From Aurantimonas aggregata (lineage in GTDB: Bacteria > Pseudomonadota > Alphaproteobacteria > Rhizobiales > Rhizobiaceae), in NCBI RefSeq assembly GCF_010500835.1, contig NZ_JAAAMJ010000001.1, positions 620,001 to 684,000 on the forward strand: a DNA stretch of 64,000 bases, in the 5' to 3' direction. This document shows, piece after piece, positions 17,010 to 26,907 of this stretch (its first letter is position 1; each line of letters begins with the position of its first letter). The notes beneath the pieces are model-generated. The model saw only the letters and a list, made by a program, of their open reading frames with translations, was not told the DNA's origin and ran no database searches. A program made the position numbers and the translations under genes.

Positions 17010-17330
17010 TCAGGCGTCCTTGCCGATGGTCTGGATGACCTCGAAGCCCTCGAACTGCGGATGGCCGTCATAGAGTGGCTTGGTGCTGCCGGCGCCGCCA
17101 TGGGCAGCGCGGAACGCCTCCGACTTCGTCCAGGCCTCGAACGAGGGGTAGTCCTGCCAGATCGTGTGCGAGGAATAGAGCCGGTGCCCTTCCCGCTCCG
17201 GTCCCTTAAGCAGGTGGAACTCGACGAAGCCCGGCACCTCCGGCAGCTTCGATTCGCGGCTCATCCACAGCGTCTCGAAATCGGCTTCCGAGCCGGGTAG
17301 AACCATGAAGCGGTTCATCGCGATGTACAT
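17010..17330 (-). CDS. Small ABM-domain monooxygenase, IsdG/HmoA-like
   Basis: This 106-residue protein is one antibiotic-biosynthesis-monooxygenase (ABM) ferredoxin-like domain: [21 protein letters not shown], then [13 protein letters not shown] and the [20 protein letters not shown] stretch, similar to haem-degrading HmoA/IsdG proteins. An AGGAG site sits seven bases before the ATG at 17330. It lies between the petABC terminator and apt. A haem-related role would fit the neighbouring cytochrome genes, but ABM proteins have many substrates, so this is inference. Confidence 0.82.
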   Translation of the reverse strand: MYIAMNRFMVLPGSEADFETLWMSRESKLPEVPGFVEFHLLKGPEREGHRLYSSHTIWQDYPSFEAWTKSEAFRAAHGGAGSTKPLYDGHPQFEGFEVIQTIGKDA

Positions 17331-17392
17331 CGTCAATCTCCTAGTCGCCTGATCACCGGCTTGCGGCGGCCGCAACCTCGCACGACCAGCCA

Positions 17393-17423
17393 GCAAAGAA
17401 AAAGGGAGCCGCAGCTCCCTTTT
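17393..17423 (-). terminator. Rho-independent terminator of the petABC operon
   Basis: On the minus strand a 9-bp perfect stem AAAGGGAGC / GCTCCCTTT with a TGCG loop is followed by TTTTTCTTTG. It starts 27 bp after the petC stop and lies before the ABM gene, so it closes the pet operon. It is one of the clearest terminators in the window. Confidence 0.9.
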
Positions 17424-17449
17424 CGTCATTTCGTATGAAACGGCGCCTG

Positions 17450-18388
17450 TCAGTGCGGCGTGTTCGCCCAAACCCGACGCTTCACCAGGAACATCATCAC
17501 CGCGAAGATGACCAGGAAGATCATCACCACGAAGCCGGTCGCCTTGCGCTCGACGAGGTGCGGCTCGGCCGCCCACATCATGAACGCCGCGACGTCGCGC
17601 GAATACTGGTCCACCGTCTGCGGTGCGCCGTCAGTGTACTCGACCTGGTCGTCGGAGATCGGCGGCGGCATCGCCAGCGCCGGACCGGCGATGAAGTACG
17701 GGTTGTAGTAGGTGCCCGGCTGGATCTCGAGCTCGGCGGGTGCCTCCTCGTCGTAGCCCGTGATGAGAGCGTGGATATAGTCGGGTCCCGCCTCCTGGTA
17801 CTGCGTGAAGATGTCGAAGACGAAGGTCGGGAAGCCGCGCTCGACGGCCCGGGCCTTGGCGAGCAGCGAGAAATCCGCCGGAACGGCGCCGTTATTGGCG
17901 GCGGCCGCAGCTTCAGGGTTCGGGAACGGGGCCGGGAACCGATCCGACGGCGTGCCCGGACGCTCGAACATCTCGCCCGTGTCGTCCGGCCCGTCCTGCA
18001 CCTGGTACTGGGCGGCAAAGGCCTGAACCTGCTCCTCGCTGTACCCGAGATCGGTCAGCGAGCGCATCGAGACGAGGTTCATCGAGTGACAGACGGCGCA
18101 GGCCTCGGTGTAGACCTTCAGGCCGCGCTGCAGCTGGCCGAGATCCCAGCGGCCGAACGGGCCGGCAAAGGTCCAGCTCAGCTCCTCGGGACGCTTCAGC
18201 GGGTAGTGAGGCGTCTCGGCGTGGCCTTCCTCGGCGACTTCGGCAGCCGGGTCCTCACCCGTTGCCGCAGCCTCGATCTCGGCCGCGTCGTTCTCGACCG
18301 GGCCCTGGCCGCCATCCTGGGCGGTCGCCACCGCCACCGGGCCGAAGAGCAGGCCGGCGGCAAGAAGGGCTGACAGGAGTCTTTTCAT
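17450..18388 (-). CDS. petC: Cytochrome c1 of the bc1 complex
   Basis: This 312-residue haem-c subunit of ubiquinol-cytochrome c reductase passes electrons from the Rieske protein to soluble cytochrome c. A Sec signal peptide ends at about ATAQ (residues 1-23), an acidic Ala/Glu-rich stretch follows (about 30-58), the haem site is CAVCH (97-101), an axial-Met region LAMPPPISDD sits near 237, and a C-terminal membrane anchor spans about 284-303. It is a stand-alone c1, not the b-c1 fusion found in some bradyrhizobia. It follows petB by 26 bp as the last gene of petABC. Confidence 0.97.
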   Translation of the reverse strand: MKRLLSALLAAGLLFGPVAVATAQDGGQGPVENDAAEIEAAATGEDPAAEVAEEGHAETPHYPLKRPEELSWTFAGPFGRWDLGQLQRGLKVYTEACAVCHSMNLVSMRSLTDLGYSEEQVQAFAAQYQVQDGPDDTGEMFERPGTPSDRFPAPFPNPEAAAAANNGAVPADFSLLAKARAVERGFPTFVFDIFTQYQEAGPDYIHALITGYDEEAPAELEIQPGTYYNPYFIAGPALAMPPPISDDQVEYTDGAPQTVDQYSRDVAAFMMWAAEPHLVERKATGFVVMIFLVIFAVMMFLVKRRVWANTPH

Positions 18389-18414
18389 GGATATGTCTCT
18401 CTCGAACCGTCAGG

Positions 18415-19710
18415 TCAGCCGTGGGTTTCCGGGGAAGCCGCCGCGCCGGCGGGATGCCCGCGCGCCGCGCTCTTGGCGAGCACCGCCTCGGTGATCGAGT
18501 TCGGCAGCTTCTTCGGCTTCTCCACCAGCCCGAGCACCGGCATGACGATCAGGAAGTGAGCGAAGTAGTAGATCGTCCCGAACAGGGCGAGGATCGGGTA
18601 GATGCCTTCCGCCGGCTTGGCGCCGAGCCAGCCGAGGAAGACGGCGTTCGCCGCGAAGATCCAGAAGAAGATCTTGTACATCGGCCGGAAGACCGACGAG
18701 CGGACCCGCGACGTGTCCAGCCAGGGGACGAAGAACAGGACGATGATCGAGCCGAACATCACCAGGACACCGCCGAGCTTGGAGTCGATCGGTCCGATGT
18801 CGAAGGTGATGGCCCGCAGCATGGCGTAGAAGGGCAGGAAGTACCATTCCGGCACGATGTGCGACGGGGTCTTCAGCGAATTCGCGGGGATGTAGTTGTC
18901 CGCATGGCCCATGTAGTTGGGCATGTAGAAGACGAAATACGCGAACACCACCAGGAAGACGATCATGGCGAAGCCGTCCTTGATCGTCGCATGCGGCGTG
19001 AACGGCACGGTGTCCTTCGACGACTTCACCTCGACGCCGGTCGGGTTGGTCTGCCCGCAGACGTGCAGCGCCCAGACATGCAGGATCACCACGCCGGCAA
19101 TCATGAACGGCAGCAGGTAATGCAGCGAGAAGAAGCGGTTCAGGGTGGCGTTGTCGACCGCGAAGCCGCCGAGCAGCAGCTGCTGGATCGGCTCGCCGAT
19201 CAGCGGGAAGGCGGTGAAGAAGCCGGTGATGACCGTCGCGCCCCAGAAGGACATCTGGCCCCAGGGCAGCACGTAGCCCATGAAGGCGGTCGCCATCATC
19301 AGGAGGAAGATGATCACGCCGAGGATCCACAGGACCTCGCGCGGCGCCTTGTACGAGCCGTAATAGAGGCCGCGGAAGATGTGCAGGTAGACGGCAATGA
19401 AGAAGAACGAGGCGCCGTTGGCGTGCATGTAGCGCAGCAGCCAGCCCCAGTTCACGTCGCGCATGATCTTCTCGACCGACTCGAAGGCCAGCGCCGAGGA
19501 GGCCGCGTAATGCATCGCCAGCACGACGCCGGTGAGGATCTGCAGGACCAGGAAGATCGCGAGGATGCCGCCGAACGTGTAGGCGTAGTTCAGGTTGCGC
19601 GGCACCGGATAAGCGACGAACGAATCGTACATGAGACGCGGCAGCGGCAGCCGCGCGTCCATCCACTGCATGATCCCGTTGGACGGTACGTAGGAAGAAT
19701 GACCACTCAT
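18415..19710 (-). CDS. petB: Cytochrome b of the bc1 complex
   Basis: This 431-residue integral membrane subunit carries the quinol oxidation and reduction sites. Visible are the first-helix [15 protein letters not shown], helix B residues [16 protein letters not shown] with a haem-ligand His, [13 protein letters not shown], a second His pair in FSLHYLLPF and VILHVWALH, and the Qo-site PEWY motif ([17 protein letters not shown]). About eight membrane helices are present. ATG at 19710 (MSGHSSYV) is 20 bp behind the petA stop. The C-terminus has a short extra Ala/Gly-rich tail. Confidence 0.98.
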   Translation of the reverse strand: MSGHSSYVPSNGIMQWMDARLPLPRLMYDSFVAYPVPRNLNYAYTFGGILAIFLVLQILTGVVLAMHYAASSALAFESVEKIMRDVNWGWLLRYMHANGASFFFIAVYLHIFRGLYYGSYKAPREVLWILGVIIFLLMMATAFMGYVLPWGQMSFWGATVITGFFTAFPLIGEPIQQLLLGGFAVDNATLNRFFSLHYLLPFMIAGVVILHVWALHVCGQTNPTGVEVKSSKDTVPFTPHATIKDGFAMIVFLVVFAYFVFYMPNYMGHADNYIPANSLKTPSHIVPEWYFLPFYAMLRAITFDIGPIDSKLGGVLVMFGSIIVLFFVPWLDTSRVRSSVFRPMYKIFFWIFAANAVFLGWLGAKPAEGIYPILALFGTIYYFAHFLIVMPVLGLVEKPKKLPNSITEAVLAKSAARGHPAGAAASPETHG

Positions 19711-19730
19711 GATGTGTACCCTCTGACCGA

Positions 19731-20291
19731 TCAGCCGATGCGGACGGTGGTGTCGGACGTGAACGTGAAAGGCGGGATGTCCATGTTGGTCGGAGCAGGC
19801 CCCTGCCGGATGCGCCCGGCCGTGTCGTAGTGCGAGCCGTGGCACGGGCAGAACCAGCCATCATAGTCGCCGGACTGGCCGAGCGGGATGCAGCCGAGAT
19901 GGGTGCAGACGCCGACCATCACGAGCCACTGCTCGCGGCCCTCGGCAGCACGGTTCTCGTCGGTCGCCGGCGCGTCGCCCGCGAGATTGGCGTTGCGCGC
20001 GATCGGATCCTTGAGATCGCCGAGGTCGACGGTGCGGGCTTCCTCGACTTCCTGGGCGGTGCGCTGCCGGATGAACACCGGCTTGCCACGCCACTTGGCG
20101 GTGATCGACTGGCCTTCGGCGACCTGGCTGACATCGACGTCGATTTCGGCCAGCGCGAGGGTCGCGGCGTCCGGGTTCATCTGGTCGATGAACGGCCAGA
20201 GAAACGCCGCGGTACCAACCGCGGCGACGGCACCGGTCGCAATGTAGAGAAAGTCCCGACGGGTCGGTTCGGCGGTGTCGTTGACGCTCAC
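19731..20291 (-). CDS. petA: Rieske iron-sulfur subunit of the bc1 complex
   Basis: This 186-residue 2Fe-2S protein is the first gene of petABC. A twin-arginine type N-terminus ([17 protein letters not shown]) provides the membrane anchor and Tat export signal. The cluster boxes are CTHLGC (129-134) and CPCHGSH (148-154): ligands C129, H131, C148 and H151, with C134 and C150 as the disulfide. The GTG at 20291 is preferred, with AAGGAG 11 bases before it; another GTG four codons upstream overlaps that site. MarR/PetR-like regulators lie 18 kb away in this window. Confidence 0.95.
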   Translation of the reverse strand: MSVNDTAEPTRRDFLYIATGAVAAVGTAAFLWPFIDQMNPDAATLALAEIDVDVSQVAEGQSITAKWRGKPVFIRQRTAQEVEEARTVDLGDLKDPIARNANLAGDAPATDENRAAEGREQWLVMVGVCTHLGCIPLGQSGDYDGWFCPCHGSHYDTAGRIRQGPAPTNMDIPPFTFTSDTTVRIG

Positions 20292-20418
20292 GGCGGCTGC
20301 CACTCCTTGACTGGTCTCGCGCGGATCGACCGCTTCTTGCCGATTCCGGCCGATGCGGCAAGGGGCGACGCGGCACGACGGCCGCAACGCCCCGAAGGCG
20401 ATGACGATTTTCGCCGGT

Positions 20419-20446
20419 TCTATGCGGGATGCCAGGCCATTGTCCA
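20419..20446 (-). promoter_or_regulatory. Possible petABC promoter
   Basis: On the minus strand TGGACA and CATAGA are separated by 16 bp, about 130 bp before petA, resembling the alphaproteobacterial TTGACA/CTATAT pattern loosely. This is the only candidate I could pick out in the 309-bp gene-free stretch 20292-20600; the stretch shows no other gene or repeat. Confidence 0.25.
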
Positions 20447-20600
20447 GACTAGAAGGGCTTTAAGGTCGTTCTGTCGCGCGGCGGCAGATAGCCGGGATAG
20501 CCATCGCCGCGGGACACGACTTCGATAGGCCGTTCGGCAGACGTCTGGGACGTCGAGAGCGAACCGACGTCCGCTGGATGGGATCCCGGTCGCGCCCCCG

Positions 20601-21113
20601 TCAACGCACCTTGCGGCTGCGCTCCAGCACCGGACGGCCACCTTCGGCATCGAAATTGCCGGAGGGGGCGATGCCGTCGTTGGTGATCGGCTGCATGCCC
20701 TCGTCGGCGGTTCGCGACGTCGGCCGCTCGGGCCGGCTCGCCTTCGCCGCGTTGGCCTGCTTCAGGGCGCGTCGAGCGTTGCGGACCAGTTCGCTCTTGG
20801 CTTCGGCGCCGTTGCGGCGAGTCCTCTCCTTGTTGACGCGCTTCAGCGCGGCCGACAGGACGCTGCCTTTCTCCTGGCTGCCCGTGTTGTCGCTGGCCGC
20901 GCGAGTACCCGCAGGGGCGGCCTTGCCGCGCATCTCGCGGCGCTGCTGCCGGGCAATCCCCTGGGCGCGGTCACGGCGATCGCGCAGCCGCTTGATCAAC
21001 GCGGTGAGATCGGTGTCGCTGAGCTCCGCCAGCACCGGATGATGCGTCTGGGCAACGGTCTCGCGCTCGTCGGCACTCAGCAGGCGGTCTTCTTCGCGTC
21101 GGGTACGGGCCAT
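20601..21113 (-). CDS. Basic, low-complexity hypothetical protein
   Basis: This 170-residue protein of unknown function is rich in Arg, Lys and Ala and has no signal peptide or membrane segment. The N-terminal third is most ordered, with the stretch VLAELSDTDLTALIKRLRDRR suggesting a helical hairpin; the middle (SALKRVNKERTRRN, ELVRNARRALKQA) is also helical, and the last 45 residues look disordered. Similar small proteins occur in Hyphomicrobiales near the pet operon. Nucleic-acid binding would fit its charge but is a guess. The codon use matches its neighbours and the start has no rival. Confidence 0.75.
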   Translation of the reverse strand: MARTRREEDRLLSADERETVAQTHHPVLAELSDTDLTALIKRLRDRRDRAQGIARQQRREMRGKAAPAGTRAASDNTGSQEKGSVLSAALKRVNKERTRRNGAEAKSELVRNARRALKQANAAKASRPERPTSRTADEGMQPITNDGIAPSGNFDAEGGRPVLERSRKVR

Positions 21114-21224
21114 GGATTCTCGCTTTATCGTTCTGTGAAATGAATGATCGTGCGAAAGCGTAACCGCCTAGGCGCCCCAGGGTTGCAGTTTGGCCGACGA
21201 ACGCGCTTCCGCGTTCTGCCAGGC

Positions 21225-23144
21225 CTACTCCGCCGCGGCGGCCCCCTGCTCCGCATCGCTATCCGTATCGGCATAGAGGAGCCCGCCCGACTGGCGCGCC
21301 CAGAGGCTGGCGTAGAGGCCGCCCGCGGCGGCGAGCTCGGCATGGGTGCCTTCCTCGACGACCCGGCCCTTGTCGAGGACGATCAGCCGGTCCATCGCCG
21401 CGATGGTGGACAGTCGGTGGGCGATGGCGATGACCGTCTTGCCCTGCATCATCTTCGTCAGATTGTCCTGGATCGCCGCCTCCACCTCGGAGTCGAGGGC
21501 GGCCGTCGCCTCGTCGAGGACGAGGATCGGCGCGTCCTTCAGCAGCACCCGCGCGATGGCGATGCGCTGGCGCTGGCCACCCGAGAGCTTGATGCCGCGT
21601 TCGCCGACATGGGCGTCATAGCCCTCGCGGCCTTTCGGATCGCGCAGCGTCGGGATGAATTCCTCGGCGCTGGCGCGCTCCGCCGCCGAGAGGATGTCGC
21701 CGTCTTCCGATCCCGGACGCCCATAGGCGATGTTGTCGCGGATCGAGCGGTGCAGCAGCGAGGTATCCTGCGTGACGACGCCGATCGCCGACCGCAGCGA
21801 GGCCTGGGTGACCTTCGCGATGTCCTGCCCGTCGATGAGGATCCGCCCGCCCTCGAGGTCGTAGAGCCGCAGCAGCAGGTTGACGAGGGTCGTCTTGCCG
21901 GCGCCGGAACGCCCGACCAGACCGACCTTTTCGCCGGGGCGGATCGTCAGCGAGAGATTCTGGATGATGCCGGCGCCCTTGCCATAGTGGAAGGTCACGT
22001 CCTCGTAGCGGATCTCGCCGCGCCCGCCGACCAGCTTCTGCGCTTCGGCGTCATCGACCAGGGTCGGCACCCGCGTCACCGTCGCGACCGCATCCTGGAT
22101 GGTGCCGTAGTTGCGCACCAGGCCGTTGATGTTGAACATCATCCAGCCGGACATCTGGTTGAGCCGCAGGACCAGTCCCAGCGCCGTCGCGACACCGCCG
22201 GTCGTCACGCTGCCGGACTGCCATCCGGTGAGCGCGACGGCCCCCACCCCGGTCATCATGAAGCCGTTGAGCACGGCGACGGCGGTGCGGACCTCGGTCA
22301 GCGCGCGGGTCATCCGCCGCGTCGTGTCGACGAGGTTCTGGAAGCCTTCCTTGACGAAGCTGTCCTCGCGGCGATCGGAATCGAAGAGCTTCACGGACAG
22401 GATGTTGGTGAAGGCATCGACCACCCGTCCGGAGACGACCGAACGGGCCTCCGCGGCGGCCCGGCCGTTCTCGCGGATGCGCGGCAGGAGATTGCGGACG
22501 ATCCAGACATAGCCGAGCGCCCAGACCGCGAGCACCACCGCCATGCGCCAGTCGATGGCGCCGAGGATCGTCACTGTCAGGACGATGAAGGTCACGAACG
22601 ACCAGAAGGTCTGCAGCACCGTGGTGATGAAGTCGCCGGTCGCCTGCCCGACCTGCTGCACCTTCTGCGCCAGCCGGCCGGCGAAGTCGTTCTGGAAGAA
22701 GGTGTAGGTCTGCTCCATCAGCCGCCGGTAGCTCTGCCAGCGGATGCGGTTGTAGAAGCTCGGCGAGACCACCTGCTCCTCCAGCACCGAGGCGAGGAAC
22801 AGGATCAGCGAGCGGCCGACCAGCGTGATGAAGGCCAGGCCCGCGACCAGCCAGAAATGGTCGGTGAACAATGTCTCCGGCGAGGACTGACCCAGCGCGT
22901 CGACCAGCCAGCCGACGCCGGTGAACATGACCACCTCGATCCCGCCGGTCAGGCCGCCGGTGATCAGCAGCCCGAGCAGCGGCCACTTCGCCTGCCGGGC
23001 GAAGTGCCAGATGAAGCGATTGGTTTCGTCCGGCAGCGGCTCGAGATGGCCGGTGCGGTTGAGCCGCGCGTCCTCGCGGCTCTCGCCCTCGTCCTCGAAC
23101 GGGTCCAGCCAGTTCTCGAAGCGCTGGAGGAAACGATCCATCAT
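21225..23144 (-). CDS. ABC exporter (membrane domain fused to ATPase), second of a pair
   Basis: This 639-residue half-transporter of the type IV/MsbA-like exporter fold has six membrane helices (about 50-340) followed by a nucleotide-binding domain (about 375-610): Walker A GRSGAGKTT, signature LSGGQRQRIAIAR, Walker B ILVLDEATAALD with the catalytic Glu, and the switch His in IAHRLST. Its ATG overlaps the stop of the first exporter gene (ATGA), so the pair probably forms a heterodimer. Both ATPase sites look intact. The substrate cannot be read from sequence. A long in-frame extension to 24065 is a shadow of the upstream gene. Confidence 0.93.
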   Translation of the reverse strand: MMDRFLQRFENWLDPFEDEGESREDARLNRTGHLEPLPDETNRFIWHFARQAKWPLLGLLITGGLTGGIEVVMFTGVGWLVDALGQSSPETLFTDHFWLVAGLAFITLVGRSLILFLASVLEEQVVSPSFYNRIRWQSYRRLMEQTYTFFQNDFAGRLAQKVQQVGQATGDFITTVLQTFWSFVTFIVLTVTILGAIDWRMAVVLAVWALGYVWIVRNLLPRIRENGRAAAEARSVVSGRVVDAFTNILSVKLFDSDRREDSFVKEGFQNLVDTTRRMTRALTEVRTAVAVLNGFMMTGVGAVALTGWQSGSVTTGGVATALGLVLRLNQMSGWMMFNINGLVRNYGTIQDAVATVTRVPTLVDDAEAQKLVGGRGEIRYEDVTFHYGKGAGIIQNLSLTIRPGEKVGLVGRSGAGKTTLVNLLLRLYDLEGGRILIDGQDIAKVTQASLRSAIGVVTQDTSLLHRSIRDNIAYGRPGSEDGDILSAAERASAEEFIPTLRDPKGREGYDAHVGERGIKLSGGQRQRIAIARVLLKDAPILVLDEATAALDSEVEAAIQDNLTKMMQGKTVIAIAHRLSTIAAMDRLIVLDKGRVVEEGTHAELAAAGGLYASLWARQSGGLLYADTDSDAEQGAAAAE

Positions 23145-25015
23145 TCGGCGGCCCTCAGCGCCGCCGCGTCGGGATCGTCGACCGGTTCCACCGGCAGGAA
23201 GCCGCCGGCCTGCCGCGCCCAGAGCTGAGCGTACAACCCACCGGCCTGCACCAGCTCGGCGTGGCTGCCCTCCTCGACGATGCGGCCCTTGTCGAGGACG
23301 ATCAGCCGGTCGAGCGCCGCGATCGTCGACAGGCGGTGGGCGACGGCGATGACGGTCTTGCCCTCCATCAGCCGGTAGAGATTGGCGGCGATGGCCGCTT
23401 CGACCTCGGAGTCCAGCGCCGACGTCGCCTCGTCGAGCAGCAGGATCGGCGCGTCCTTCAGCATGACGCGGGCAATGGCGACGCGCTGGCGCTGGCCACC
23501 CGACAGCTTGACGCCGCGCTCGCCGACCTCGGCGTCCAAGCCCTGCTGGCCGTTCTTGTCGCGCAGCTCGTCGACGAAATCGGCGGCCTCGGCCCGCTCG
23601 ACCGCGCGGCGCAGGTCGTCCTCGCTGGCACCCGGACGACCGTAGAGGATGTTGTCCCGGATCGAGCGATGCAGCAGCGAGGTGTCCTGCGTCACCATGC
23701 CGATGTTCTCGCGCAGGGTCTCCTGCTGGACCCCTCCGATATCCTGCCCGTCGATGAGGATGCGGCCGGATTCCACGTCGTGGAAGCGCAGCAGCAGGTT
23801 GAGGATCGTCGACTTGCCGGCGCCGGACCGGCCCACCAGCCCGATCTTCTCGCCCGGACGGATGACGAGGTTGAAGTCGCGCAGGACGCCGCCGCCCTTG
23901 CCGTAGTGGAACGAGACGTTCTCGAAGGCGATCTCGCCGCGCGGCACCGCCAGCGGCTTTGCGTCCGGCCGGTCGGTGATCGTGTGCGGGTTGGCGAAGG
24001 TCGCCATGCCGTCGCGGATCGTGCCGATATTCTCGAACAGCCCCGCGACCTCCCACATGATCCATTGCGACATGCCGTTGATCCGCAGCACCAAACCGAT
24101 CGCCGCCGCGATCGCCCCGACGCTGACCAGCTCGTCCAGCCAGAGCGACACCGACAGGGCGCCGACGGCGAACAGCAGCAGCGAATTCAGCAAGTAGAGC
24201 GAGACGTAGAACAGGTTCACCAGCCGCATCTGGCCGTAGACCGTGCCGAGGAAGCCGCGCATCGACCCGCGCGCGAAATCGGCCTCGCGCCGCGTGTGGG
24301 CGAACAGCTTGACGGTGGCGATGTTGGCATAGGCGTCGACGACGCGGCCGGTCATCTCGGCCCGCGCGTCGGCCTGCTTCTCCGAAATGCGGTCGAGGCG
24401 CGGGATGAAGACCCGCAGGATCACCCCGTAGAGCACGATCCAGCCGACGAAGGGCACCGCCAGCTTCCAGTCGGCCGCCGCCACCAGCACGATGATGCCG
24501 GTGAAGTAGACAGCGACATAGAGGAAGACGTCGATCGACTTCATCAGCGTCTCGCGGATGGCGAGCGCCGTCTGCATCAGCTTGGTGGAGATCCGTCCGG
24601 CGAACTCCTCCTGGTAGAAGCCCATCGAATGGCCGAGCAGCCAGCGATGCACCATCCAGCGAAACCGCATCGGGAAATTCGCCGACAGCGCCTGGAAGGT
24701 GACGAGACCCTCGACGAAGATCAAAGCCGGCAGCGCCACGAGGATGACGAACGCCATGCCGGCGAGCATCCAGCCGCGCTCGGCGAGGAACGTCTCGCGC
24801 GACACGCCGGAGAACCAGTCGACGATTTGGCCGAGGAAGGCGAAGAGCGACACCTCGATAATCGACACCAAAGCGGTGAGGACGCCCATCGCCAGGAAGA
24901 GCGGCCAGACCGGACGAGCATAGAACCAGATGAACTGCACGATGCCGCCACTGGGCGGCGTCGCGACCGCGCGTTCAGGAAACGGCTCGACCATCCTTTC
25001 GAAGAAGGAGAACAT
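23141..25015 (-). CDS. ABC exporter (membrane domain fused to ATPase), first of a pair
   Basis: This 624-residue exporter half-transporter is homologous to the next gene. Six membrane helices lie in about 30-320; the nucleotide-binding domain (about 355-590) has GRSGAGKST, LSGGQRQRVAIAR, ILLLDEATSALD and VAHRLST, all canonical. GAAGGAG precedes the ATG at 25015. The genes are divergent from trmL, with a 227-bp shared regulatory region (25016-25242) in which I see no clear operator. Closest by description are the paired multidrug/lipid-type exporters found near petABC and trmL in Hyphomicrobiales. Confidence 0.93.
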   Translation of the reverse strand: MFSFFERMVEPFPERAVATPPSGGIVQFIWFYARPVWPLFLAMGVLTALVSIIEVSLFAFLGQIVDWFSGVSRETFLAERGWMLAGMAFVILVALPALIFVEGLVTFQALSANFPMRFRWMVHRWLLGHSMGFYQEEFAGRISTKLMQTALAIRETLMKSIDVFLYVAVYFTGIIVLVAAADWKLAVPFVGWIVLYGVILRVFIPRLDRISEKQADARAEMTGRVVDAYANIATVKLFAHTRREADFARGSMRGFLGTVYGQMRLVNLFYVSLYLLNSLLLFAVGALSVSLWLDELVSVGAIAAAIGLVLRINGMSQWIMWEVAGLFENIGTIRDGMATFANPHTITDRPDAKPLAVPRGEIAFENVSFHYGKGGGVLRDFNLVIRPGEKIGLVGRSGAGKSTILNLLLRFHDVESGRILIDGQDIGGVQQETLRENIGMVTQDTSLLHRSIRDNILYGRPGASEDDLRRAVERAEAADFVDELRDKNGQQGLDAEVGERGVKLSGGQRQRVAIARVMLKDAPILLLDEATSALDSEVEAAIAANLYRLMEGKTVIAVAHRLSTIAALDRLIVLDKGRIVEEGSHAELVQAGGLYAQLWARQAGGFLPVEPVDDPDAAALRAAE

Positions 25016-25242
25016 GGACGTACTTCCAATCGATGTTCCGCAAGGTACCGGTTGGCGCCGGATCGCTAGGCGGATGAGTGACGGCGTCGCTGGCGCCGCT
25101 GCGCCTTTCGGGCAGGCGCGATGGTCGGGTCAATTCCGATGCTGTTGCCGCGTGGCGGGCGCGGCTCCCAGGATATAGGCAGGGTTTGCAAAGATTCACG
25201 CCCTGCCCTTTTCGCCGCCTAAGCCATCTGGACGAACCTCCT

Positions 25243-25773
25243 ATGACGATCGATTTCGAAAACAGTGTGGCCGGGATCCCGGACCAGCCGGAGGGGGACG
25301 CGTCGCCACGGCCATCCATCGCGCTGTTCCAGCCCGACATTGCCGGCAATACCGGAACGATCCTGCGGCTGGGCGCCTGTCTCGGCCTGCCCGTCGAGGT
25401 CATCGGCCCTGCCGGCTTCGATCTCTCCGACCGGGCCCTGCGGCGGGCCGGCATGGACTATATCGAGATGTCGCAACTGGTCCGCCACGTCGACATCGAG
25501 GCCTTCGAGACAGCGCGGCAGAACGGCGGGCGACGGCTGGTGCTGCTGACGACGAAGGCCGAGACGAACTACACCGACTTCGCCTTCACGGCGCACGACA
25601 CGCTGCTGTTCGGCCGCGAGAGCGCCGGCGTGCCGGACAGCGTCCACGACGCGGCCGATGCCCGCCTGACCATCCCGATGCAGCCGGGGACGCGGTCCCT
25701 CAACCTCGCCGTCTCGGTGGCGATGGTGGCCGGCGAGGCGCTGCGGCAGTTGCGGTGGTCGGCCGGCCGCTGA
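25243..25773 (+). CDS. trmL: tRNA (cytidine(34)-2'-O)-methyltransferase
   Basis: This 176-residue SPOUT-family methyltransferase modifies the wobble base of tRNA-Leu isoacceptors. The knot motifs are visible: FQPDIAGNTGTILRLGACLG (motif 1), LLFGRESAGVP (motif 2) and IPMQPGTRSLNLAVSVAMV (motif 3). The length is close to the family norm of about 155 residues, with a short N-terminal extension (DFENSVAGIPDQPEGDASP). ATG at 25243 is the family-supported start; the longer frame from 25078 is not conserved. Confidence 0.93.
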   Translation: MTIDFENSVAGIPDQPEGDASPRPSIALFQPDIAGNTGTILRLGACLGLPVEVIGPAGFDLSDRALRRAGMDYIEMSQLVRHVDIEAFETARQNGGRRLVLLTTKAETNYTDFAFTAHDTLLFGRESAGVPDSVHDAADARLTIPMQPGTRSLNLAVSVAMVAGEALRQLRWSAGR

Positions 25774-25909
25774 CAAGCAACGGCCGTTGCAGCGGTTGGC
25801 AAGCGCGGCCGCCTTCCCATCTTGGGGACTGCCGCCATTGCCGCCTCCTTCATACGGCGTGGCGAACCTTCGATTCACCTGAATTTCGCCTGACGGAAAT
25901 GGAGCTTGA

Positions 25910-26890
25910 ATGCCGATGATGTGGGATTGGGTCTATCTGGCCGTTGGCGCCGTCCTGTTGTTCGGCGGCGGCGAATTCCTCGTCCGCGGCAGCGTCTCGA
26001 TCGCCGACCGCTACGGCATATCCAAGCTCGTGGTCGGCCTCGTCATCGTCGGATTCGGCACCTCCGCGCCGGAACTGCTCGTCTCCATTCAGGCGGCGCT
26101 GGACGGATCCCCGGACATCTCCGTGGGCAACGTCGCCGGATCGAACATCGCCAACGTGCTGCTGATCGTCGGCGTCGCCGCGCTCATCGTCCCCGTCTCC
26201 AACAACGACCCGGCGATCCGCCGCGACCTCGTCGTGATGGTCCTGGCGTCGATCGTGGTGACGGCGATCTTCTTCACCGGCGAGATCGGGCGACTGACGG
26301 GCATCGCCTTGGTTGCCGCCCTCGCCCTCTATCTCGGGGTCACATACGCGCTGGAGGCGCGCCGGGTGAAGGCTGCCAACGGCGACGACGGCGGCGCGAT
26401 CGCGAAAAGCGAATTCGATGAAGAGCAGGCGCAGAAGCCGCTATCGCTGCTGGTAGCGATCGGTGCCGCGCTGCTCGGCCTCGCGCTGCTCGTCGTCGGC
26501 GCGCGCCTGATGGTCGACGGCGCGGTCGGCATCGCCCGCGGCTTCGGCATTTCCGAGGCGGTCATCGGGGTGACCGTGGTCGCCCTCGGGACCTCGCTGC
26601 CGGAACTCGCCACCGCCATCATCGCCGCTTGGCGCAAGCACGCCGAAGTGGTCCTCGCCAACGTCGTCGGCTCGAACATCTTCAACCTGCTCTCCATTCT
26701 CGGCATTACCGCCATCATCGCCCCGATCGGCGTCTCGCAGCGCTTCGCCTATTTCGACGGCCCGCTGATGACCGCAATCGCGGCCGCAATGCTGATCTAT
26801 CTCTTCGCGTTCCGCTCGATCGGGCGGTGGACCGGGGCGCTGCTGCTGGCGCTCTATGCGGGCTATATCGGGATGCAGGCCGTCGCCTGA
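25910..26890 (+). CDS. Calcium/sodium antiporter (CaCA family, YrbG-like)
   Basis: This 326-residue inner-membrane cation exchanger has ten or eleven helices arranged as two inverted halves. The duplicated alpha repeats are GFGTSAPELLVS with GNVAGSNIANVLLIVG, and ALGTSLPELATA with ANVVGSNIFNLLSILG, each carrying the acidic residue and the GSN motif that bind the cation. A charged cytoplasmic loop (about 148-178) separates the halves. GGAG lies five bases before the ATG at 25910. The preferred ion (Ca, Na, or others) cannot be deduced. Confidence 0.94.
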   Translation: MPMMWDWVYLAVGAVLLFGGGEFLVRGSVSIADRYGISKLVVGLVIVGFGTSAPELLVSIQAALDGSPDISVGNVAGSNIANVLLIVGVAALIVPVSNNDPAIRRDLVVMVLASIVVTAIFFTGEIGRLTGIALVAALALYLGVTYALEARRVKAANGDDGGAIAKSEFDEEQAQKPLSLLVAIGAALLGLALLVVGARLMVDGAVGIARGFGISEAVIGVTVVALGTSLPELATAIIAAWRKHAEVVLANVVGSNIFNLLSILGITAIIAPIGVSQRFAYFDGPLMTAIAAAMLIYLFAFRSIGRWTGALLLALYAGYIGMQAVA

Positions 26891-26907
26891 GCCTAACGGC
26901 TCGCGGC

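Noticed and set aside
21225-24065. A 946-residue fusion frame over the two ABC exporter genes
   Set aside because: Its first 300 residues are out-of-frame sequence of the upstream exporter. The true start of the second exporter is the ATG overlapping the first gene's stop.
21225-25015. Heterodimeric exporter with one dead ATPase site
   Set aside because: Both proteins have complete Walker A, signature, Walker B Glu and switch His, so no degenerate site is visible.
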